A stretch of DNA of 64,000 nucleotides from Gemmatimonadales bacterium (lineage in GTDB: Bacteria; Krumholzibacteriota; Krumholzibacteriia; LZORAL124-64-63), in NCBI GenBank assembly GCA_019038745.1, contig JAHOYV010000024.1, positions 1 to 64,000 on the forward strand. The letters run 5' to 3'. Under the pieces are notes generated by a model that was not told where the DNA came from, did no database searches, and saw only the letters and a list, made by a program, of their open reading frames with translations. Below, in pieces: positions 58,663-64,000 of the stretch. Both the position numbers and the translations under genes were made by a program. Positions within the stretch are counted from its first letter, which is position 1; every line of letters begins with the position of its first letter.

Positions 58663-60237
58663 CTACATCTGATCACGCGACCAAAGCAATCGATCCGGCC
58701 AAGCGGTGTAGCTGGATTCAAGCTCCTGCAATTCCCCCGGCTGGAAGAGAAAATACCCACTTCCCGGAGGCTCCAGAAGTACATCAACATGCTCGATAAT
58801 ATATTGGGACAGCCGTCCCTCTTTCGCGGCGGCAAAAGCAACATTGTTCACCCTGCAATCCAGGTTGATCACGGTGATATTGCCGAAGCCGGATGCCGCA
58901 TACCCCAGAAGCCCCGCGTTGAACGCCCCGGCACAAACACCCTGTGGATAGGCATTGGCCAAAGCTTCAAAGCGAGTCCGATTGTGATGTTCACCCAGGG
59001 CCGGCCCCAGTTCGATGCCGGTGAAAAATCGTCCGTAGAGAATCAAACAGAAGACCGAGACAAGCGTAAGCAGAGAAACAGGAATCATTCTTCTGGTTTT
59101 CGAAGACCTCATCATCCCGGAACACAGCACGCCTAGAAGTAGCGCGTAAAGAGAAAGGTACGGCAGTGCGTACCAATTGATATAGGCTCGCCAGATGACA
59201 CTCATCAGAACGACATGGCCAGCCATGAAGGCCGATCCTGCCAGGAGCAATGCTCCGGCAGGTTTCAACAACAGATCCTGAAGCAATTCCTTCCTGCTGC
59301 GATACAGGGTCACCAGAACACCCGCTGTCATGCCGAGGGTCGCCAGATGAGTGAGGCGCGCGCTGGAAAATTCCTCCAGGCTGGCGAAACGGGCGGCGTG
59401 GAATATCGGACCGACCGTGGCATTGGTCAGACTGCGCGCCACACTTTTTATCGAGTGCCAGTCAAACTCGATCCGACCGTAGATATCGAACTCGTTTTTG
59501 ACGAGACCGGAAACAGGGATAAGAGAATCAAAGGTAGTAAGGTTCCACCAGAACCAGGGGAGCACGACGACCACCGACCCGAACGCCACAACGCCCAACC
59601 ACCGCATTGTGGCCTCTCTGCGAATGAGCGGTGATGCCTGAGGCAGAATAACAGCGAAAAGAACCAATGCCAGGCCCAGGACAGCCAAATTGTCTATACG
59701 GGCCAAGCCCGCCAGTCCGAGCAACAGGCTGGTCAACAACCCTTCCCTGACACCCGGGTTCTGTGATTTTCCCACCAGAACAGACAAATGCCAGAATACT
59801 GACATTACCAGCATCGCACTCAGGGACGCCTCCATCCCCCTCAAACCTAGGAGCAACGTGAAAGGGGACAGGAACCAGAACAGAATCGCAACCCAGGCGC
59901 CTCGTTCATAGCCAAGGTTCCGTAGAATTAGTAACAGCAACACTCCTGTGGTGAGATCGAAGAGGGTCGAGAGAGTCAACGCAAGCTTCACCGGCAACCA
60001 CAGCGATCCCCCGAAAATCTGAAAAACAGGCACCAGGACCCACAGCCACAGCGGGTGATACCCATTGGTCGGGGCAAGACCATCGAAAGTGGATCCGTCA
60101 CCGGCCGCCATGTTTGAGGCAATTTTGAAGTAGTAGTATGCGTCGTCGGCGATGAGTCCGCCCTCGGCCCAACCCGTCCAGATGATGAACAGGCGGGCCA
60201 GGATTCCGACGGCTGCAGTGGTGCAAATCAGACGCAC
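58663..60237 (-). CDS. GT-C type membrane glycosyltransferase
   Basis: A 524-residue protein from GTG 60237 with AAGGA upstream. About eleven helices. The first loop contains the acidic signature 'GLIADDAYYYFKIASNMAAGDGSTFDG', as in PMT/ArnT-type GT-C enzymes, followed by 'PTNGYHPLWLWVLVPVF'. The C-terminal soluble part ('NAYPQGVCAGAFNAGLLGYAASGFGNITVINLDCRVNN') is common in this subgroup. It would transfer a sugar from a polyprenyl-phosphate donor to an exported acceptor. The gene stands alone on the minus strand. Confidence 0.85.
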   Translation of the reverse strand: MRLICTTAAVGILARLFIIWTGWAEGGLIADDAYYYFKIASNMAAGDGSTFDGLAPTNGYHPLWLWVLVPVFQIFGGSLWLPVKLALTLSTLFDLTTGVLLLLILRNLGYERGAWVAILFWFLSPFTLLLGLRGMEASLSAMLVMSVFWHLSVLVGKSQNPGVREGLLTSLLLGLAGLARIDNLAVLGLALVLFAVILPQASPLIRREATMRWLGVVAFGSVVVVLPWFWWNLTTFDSLIPVSGLVKNEFDIYGRIEFDWHSIKSVARSLTNATVGPIFHAARFASLEEFSSARLTHLATLGMTAGVLVTLYRSRKELLQDLLLKPAGALLLAGSAFMAGHVVLMSVIWRAYINWYALPYLSLYALLLGVLCSGMMRSSKTRRMIPVSLLTLVSVFCLILYGRFFTGIELGPALGEHHNRTRFEALANAYPQGVCAGAFNAGLLGYAASGFGNITVINLDCRVNNVAFAAAKEGRLSQYIIEHVDVLLEPPGSGYFLFQPGELQELESSYTAWPDRLLWSRDQM

Positions 60238-60431
60238 ATGAGATCCTTGGTTTGCTTTGGAAACCGGGACGTTGCGCTTTGGCGCACAGACCGAGTTTAT
60301 CCGAGGCGCAAAGTGACCACAAGTGCGACAGTCCTAACCAGCGATCTTTTTTCTGATGTGCCGCGGCGCTGATCCGCCCTGCACCGTAGAGCAACGTGAA
60401 TACTCAGGTGACGCGTCCTGTCCCTGAAAAC

Positions 60432-60959
60432 CTACACAGGCTGGGCCAACTCTCCCACGACCTCCTGCAACGCCTCCATGTCCCCTCCAACCAGAATCTT
60501 TTCCAGATTCAGCAGGATGATGGTGTTGTCATCGGCTTTGCCCATTCCGAGTATGAAATCCGAATCCACGGTTCCCCCGATTCTGGGAGGATCGGAAATA
60601 TTGTCCTCGGATACTTCCTGGACTTCGTTCACCGCTTCGACCTCGATACCGACTTGGTCGCCTTCAAGCTCCACGACAATGGTACACGTCTGTTCAGTGG
60701 TCTCGGTTGCTGAAAGACCGAACTTCTGGCGCAGATCAACCACCGGAATCACCCTGCCGCGCAGGTTGATCGTTCCCTTGGCGAAACTGGGCCACATCGG
60801 GACAGTGGTTATCTCCATCATCGTAAGGAGTTCAACAACCCTCAGGATTTGAATCCCGAATTGCGTGTTATCCAATTGGAAGGTCAAATACTTCCCTGCC
60901 CGATCGGAATCCTTGTTCCCAACCAAAGCTGTCTCGACCGTTTTTTCTTCCTGACTCAT
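60432..60959 (-). CDS. cheW: CheW-type chemotaxis coupling protein
   Basis: A 175-residue protein with a CheW domain: 'KYLTFQLDNTQFGIQILRVVELLTMMEITTVPMWPSFAKGTINLRGRVIPVVDLRQKFG' and 'IVVELEGDQVGIEVEAVNEVQEV'. It links receptors to CheA. The first 20 residues and the last 20 are extra to the minimal domain. It lies 114 bp downstream of the MCP gene in the same direction, so the pair probably acts together. No cheA is in the window. Confidence 0.93.
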   Translation of the reverse strand: MSQEEKTVETALVGNKDSDRAGKYLTFQLDNTQFGIQILRVVELLTMMEITTVPMWPSFAKGTINLRGRVIPVVDLRQKFGLSATETTEQTCTIVVELEGDQVGIEVEAVNEVQEVSEDNISDPPRIGGTVDSDFILGMGKADDNTIILLNLEKILVGGDMEALQEVVGELAQPV

Positions 60960-60991
60960 GATTTCCTCCTGTTATCGAGCCTACAGCGTTG

Positions 60992-61035
60992 CCCCGCCTG
61001 CGCTGGATTGGCATATAATCCTGGCGCAAGCGGGG
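60992..61035 (-). other. intercistronic hairpin between mcp and cheW
   Basis: CCCCGCCTGCGC...GCGCAAGCGGGG forms a 12-position stem with one mismatch and a 20-nt loop. No T-run follows on the minus strand, so it may partly terminate or stabilise the mcp transcript before cheW. Confidence 0.5.
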
Positions 61036-61072
61036 CGGTTAAGGGGAGAATGTGTAAATCTCGCCCCAGCGA

Positions 61073-63052
61073 CTACATTTCAATCAGACTGTCTTCATCC
61101 AGGGGGATGACTTCGTCCGCAGCCTTTTGTCCTCCGGCTGTTTTCCCACTGCCATAGGTGTTCGCGAACGGCTTGCTCTTCTTTGCTACTGAACCACCCT
61201 GCCCGCCAACAGGACTGCTCCCGGCCGTGGCGCTGCTACCTTCAGCATTCGCTCCTCCAACGATCTGCATCAGGTTCATAACCAGGGTTTGCATCTCGGC
61301 GGCCTGGGCGGACATCTCCTCGGCTGCGGAGGCCGATTCCTCGGCGCCGGCTGCGTTGGCCTGGGTCACCGAATCCATCTGGCCGACGGCAGTGTTGACC
61401 TCGGTCACACTCCGAGACTGTTCCTCGGCAGTGGACGAAACCTCACCGATCAGGGTAGAGACCTCGACGATTCCGCTGACAACTTCCTCCAGAATCGCAG
61501 CGACATCGCCTGTAGCCTCGACCCCGAGAGCGGAATTCTGATTGGACTCGGCGATGAGATCGGCCGTCCCCTTGGCCGCCTCAGCGCTGCGCTGGGCCAG
61601 GTTCCTAACTTCCTCGGCCACAACGGCAAAGCCCTTGCCCGCGTCACCGGCCCGAGCGGCTTCCACCGCCGCGTTCAAGGCCAGCAGGTTCGTCTGGAAA
61701 GCAATCTCATCGATGGTCTTGATGATCTTGGCCGTCTCATCCGAGGAAGCCTTGATTTTTTCCATGGCGGTATTCAGACCGGTCATGGCGGCCTGGCCCT
61801 TCTCGGCGTTTGATTTCACTTCCTGGGACCGGGAATTGGCCTGCTTGGAATTTTGAGCGCTTTCCTTGGCGCCGGCAGCCATCATTTCAAGGGAGGCTGC
61901 TGTCTCTTCAAGGCTTGAGGCTTGTTCACTGGATCCCTCTGCCAGCTGGATGCTGGATTCAGACACTTGGCCCGAAGCGCTGGCCACTTGCTCACTACCG
62001 GCCTGCATACCGGCAATCACCTTGTTGATCGGACCGGTGATGGACCGGATCATGAAGATGGCCAGGAGTACGCCAACGACCAGGGCGATGATCAAACCGA
62101 CGATGGTAGTCAACGAAGCGGTGGCCAGGTTCGATGAGGACTCAGAAGAAATCCTGACCGTTTCGACCTCCGCTGCTTCCTGTAACTCCTTGCAACCGGC
62201 GATCATTTCGGAACCCACTATTGTACGCTGCTTATTCAAACCCTGGAGCTCGTTCCATGACGTCAGGAATTGCCCCATACTTTGGCTGTAGCCGCTCCCG
62301 CCCTTTTGAATGGCGTCAAGCTGTGCCAGGTTGGCAGGGCTATGCGTAATCCGCCTGATTTCGGCCACCTTTGCGTTGACGATCGGGAAGTTTTTCTGGG
62401 CTTCTTCCATGATGGCTGGATCCTGCAGAGCCTGGGACCTGAATGCCTTGATGCGGGCATCATTACCCAACCCGATGATTTCGTTAATGATACAAACCTT
62501 TGCGAAACGTTCTTTCATCTGGTCCGGAGTTTTGCCCTCCGCCAGATCCTTGTCGAAGGCAACACTCTGGCTCTCCAAAAATGCATTGGCTTCTTTCATG
62601 TAGGTGGCGGCGTTACTGTCCAAATCGACACGGATGTCAGCCAACCCGAGAACCGCATCGTGGGTTTGTTCAACTAGCAACTTATATGAATGTTCTCCAT
62701 CGGCTATCACTTTGATCTGGCCGTTGAGCTTATCCAGGTGGACTGCCGATTCGGACAATGCCCTGGCATCCTCAATACTTGCCTCAAGTGCATCAATTTC
62801 ATTTTTGGCCATCTCATAGTATTGCTCTTGTTCAGAGTAGGAGTAGCCGCGCATCTGATACATTAACCGGTTTGCGGCTCCTCGAATTTGTGAGGAGACC
62901 GCCATTTCAGGGACGTACTCCTCCGAAAGTATCTCCGAGCCCATCTGGGCGGTCTTCATCTGCCACGAACCCATTCCGCCTAGAGCGACACTGATCAGAA
63001 TCAGTATGCCGAACCCCATGGCGATTTTCTTGCCTAATGTCAGGTTATTCAT
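61073..63052 (-). CDS. methyl-accepting chemotaxis protein
   Basis: ATG 63052 after AGGAGGACAAGA gives 659 residues. Two membrane helices ('[21 protein letters not shown]' and '[24 protein letters not shown]') flank a periplasmic helical domain of about 290 residues. A HAMP-like segment ('[23 protein letters not shown]') and the conserved signalling tip '[47 protein letters not shown]' follow. The tail is a long Gly/Ser-rich stretch with no NWETF-type pentapeptide, so methylation enzymes would bind without that tether. The ligand is unknown. It pairs with the downstream cheW. Confidence 0.95.
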   Translation of the reverse strand: MNNLTLGKKIAMGFGILILISVALGGMGSWQMKTAQMGSEILSEEYVPEMAVSSQIRGAANRLMYQMRGYSYSEQEQYYEMAKNEIDALEASIEDARALSESAVHLDKLNGQIKVIADGEHSYKLLVEQTHDAVLGLADIRVDLDSNAATYMKEANAFLESQSVAFDKDLAEGKTPDQMKERFAKVCIINEIIGLGNDARIKAFRSQALQDPAIMEEAQKNFPIVNAKVAEIRRITHSPANLAQLDAIQKGGSGYSQSMGQFLTSWNELQGLNKQRTIVGSEMIAGCKELQEAAEVETVRISSESSSNLATASLTTIVGLIIALVVGVLLAIFMIRSITGPINKVIAGMQAGSEQVASASGQVSESSIQLAEGSSEQASSLEETAASLEMMAAGAKESAQNSKQANSRSQEVKSNAEKGQAAMTGLNTAMEKIKASSDETAKIIKTIDEIAFQTNLLALNAAVEAARAGDAGKGFAVVAEEVRNLAQRSAEAAKGTADLIAESNQNSALGVEATGDVAAILEEVVSGIVEVSTLIGEVSSTAEEQSRSVTEVNTAVGQMDSVTQANAAGAEESASAAEEMSAQAAEMQTLVMNLMQIVGGANAEGSSATAGSSPVGGQGGSVAKKSKPFANTYGSGKTAGGQKAADEVIPLDEDSLIEM

Positions 63053-63423
63053 TCTTGTCCTCCTGGAAAAAAATTTTGCCGGCGCTTGATAAGCCGACCG
63101 TATTCGATCAAAACTCACGATTACGTTTTCGAACGATAAAGAATATCCTTAATAGGGAGTTCTCCCATAATTTCGCTCGGATAAGTCCGGATTGAAAATG
63201 GGTTGGGATTACCGTTGCTACAAAGTGGGGTGTCTTGCCGTGTCAGTCCGGATGGTCAGTCTCTGGGTTACCATGTGTTATGCTACGATTTGTCGGATGG
63301 AATAAATAGTAAGGGAAAAGGTCAGTCCTGTTGGCCCGGACGGCGACGGAATCGATTGGACGAACTCACTTATCCCCGGGCAATAGCCCGGGGCCGGAAC
63401 AAGGCTTGATTAGCCGTTCCATA
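63053..63423. other. intergenic region, 371 bp, with a GC hairpin
   Basis: Between the MCP start and the end of the secreted protein gene. CCCCGGGC-AATA-GCCCGGGG (about 63374-63393) is an 8-bp hairpin that lies downstream of the latter gene on the minus strand but lacks a T-run. No riboswitch or small gene was recognised. Confidence 0.45.
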
Positions 63424-64000
63424 TCATTTGATCAGTACCATACGTTTCGTCTCAATGAAATCCGCAGCTTCCAGTCGGTACAGGTACACACCGGCCGAGC
63501 ACATCCGGCCCGCGGAATCTTGCCCGTTCCACACCTGGTCGTGGCGCCCTGCCGCATGATGTTCGTCCACCAGGGTTCTGACCAAACGACCCGCCGCATC
63601 GAACACCTTTAACCGGACGTGACCGGCGGTTGCCAGTTCGAAGGACAGTTTCGCCGAGGGATTGAAGGGATTGGGTACCGCCCCGAGCAAGGCTGTCTTG
63701 GTCGGCACGTCGCCACCCTGAATACCGGAAACGCTTGTCGGTGATCCGTCTTCGCTCTCGTTCCCCGAAAAATCGACCGCAGTGATTTTGTAGTAGTAGG
63801 CCCAGGGATCTGCCGTGGGATCGGTCCAGGCCGAAGCGGAGACTTCGGCGAGCAGATTCCCGGCGGACGGTACGAATCCCGGATCCACGTCCCGGTAGAC
63901 ATGATAGAACTCGACGTCGGTTTCGGGCGCGTCGTCCCAATCGAGAGCCACTCCGCTCGCCTGATATCCGGCGGTAATGGACGTCGGAACCCCGGGCGCA
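63424..64000 (-). CDS. C-terminal part of a large secreted protein (FnIII and FlgD-like domain), truncated by window edge
   Basis: The minus-strand frame is open to the window end, beyond the track start at 63951 (an internal GTG), so only the last 191 residues are seen. The first part is a FnIII-like module ('VALDWDDAPETDVEFYHVYRDVDPGF', 'AYYYKITAVDFSGNES'). The last 90 residues are the FlgD Ig-like C-terminus: 'VPNPFNPSAKLSFEL', 'DAAGRLVRTLVDEHHAAGRHDQVWNGQDSAGRMCSAGVYLYRLEA' and 'KRMVLIK'. Such tails are found on exported and surface proteins of FCB-type phyla, often large hydrolases. The catalytic part lies outside the window. Confidence 0.88.
   Translation of the reverse strand, partial: APGVPTSITAGYQASGVALDWDDAPETDVEFYHVYRDVDPGFVPSAGNLLAEVSASAWTDPTADPWAYYYKITAVDFSGNESEDGSPTSVSGIQGGDVPTKTALLGAVPNPFNPSAKLSFELATAGHVRLKVFDAAGRLVRTLVDEHHAAGRHDQVWNGQDSAGRMCSAGVYLYRLEAADFIETKRMVLIK

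Noticed and set aside
63053-63423. possible c-di-GMP riboswitch before the MCP gene
   Set aside because: The leader shows none of the conserved GEMM words or pairing; only a short GC hairpin is present.
1-64000. search for tRNA, rRNA, CRISPR arrays, prophage or integrase genes
   Set aside because: No cloverleaf, rRNA-like stretch, regular repeat-spacer pattern or recombinase motif was seen by eye in the gaps; a tRNAscan or CRISPR search would settle it.

Overview
The window is about 64 kb of bacterial chromosome with roughly 58% GC by eye, dense and with short operons. No rRNA, tRNA, CRISPR array, phage module or intact insertion sequence was recognised. Several traits point to a Gram-negative-type lineage of, or near, the FCB group, such as the candidate phyla Krumholzibacteriota or Eisenbacteria. 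Secreted proteins end in a FlgD-like 'NPFNP' domain, there are outer-membrane beta-barrels, a DUF4492 gene precedes cydAB, and two secreted proteins end in a shared W-x-x-L-K-x-[LM]-[FY]-R tail. This placement is inference; no marker gene settles it.

Layout. 1-2.8 kb: a Cro-type regulator fragment, a small membrane protein, and two tandem copies of a complete transcription unit. Each unit carries paired inverted repeats, a sigma-54-type -24/-12 promoter, a secreted acidic protein and a terminator hairpin. A 418-nt ORF-less group IIC intron sits directly behind the terminator of the second unit. 2.8-13.3 kb: a DUF523/DUF1722 protein, a DUF4230-like protein, an unknown 594-residue protein, an esterase lipoprotein, a VanZ fusion, a DegT aminotransferase, a serine hydrolase and a UvrD-type helicase. 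13.5-20.5 kb: secreted proteins, a Ser/Thr kinase with TPRs, and a three-gene secretion operon that includes a 24-residue-repeat protein. 20.6-24.4 kb: an alpha-oxoamine synthase, ACP, acyl-CoA synthetase and AcpS operon, probably making an acyl-derived lipid or amino ketone. 24.6-31.8 kb: a TMTC-type membrane protein, nitroreductase, cyclophilin, AI-2E-family permease, pyruvate kinase and SDR.

31.9-36.1 kb: the cytochrome bd oxidase operon (DUF4492, cydA, cydB and an unlisted 30-residue membrane peptide), then def and DUF309. 36.5-39.5 kb: phosphate genes (Na/Pi symporter, PhoU-like, PstS-like). 39.5-46.5 kb: a Do-type protease, ferredoxin, HD-domain protein, a small FnIII-like secreted protein behind a third sigma-54-type promoter, two outer-membrane proteins, a candidate structured ncRNA, a HAD protein and a one-domain asparaginase. 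46.6-52.8 kb: hypA-B-F-C-D-E, a complete NiFe-hydrogenase maturation set without a hydrogenase in the window. 52.9-58.6 kb: a histidine kinase with a degenerate receiver domain, divergent from a stand-alone response regulator, then an ADP/ATP-translocase-like permease overlapping a Tat-exported epimerase. 58.7-64 kb: a GT-C type membrane glycosyltransferase, CheW, an MCP, and the C-terminal end of a large secreted protein.

Most striking are the duplicated sigma-54 units with identical geometry, the group IIC intron behind a terminator, the shared C-terminal tail, the AOS/ACP operon, the pseudo-receiver kinase and the possible structured RNA near 44.1 kb. All family names come from reading motifs by eye; no database search was run.
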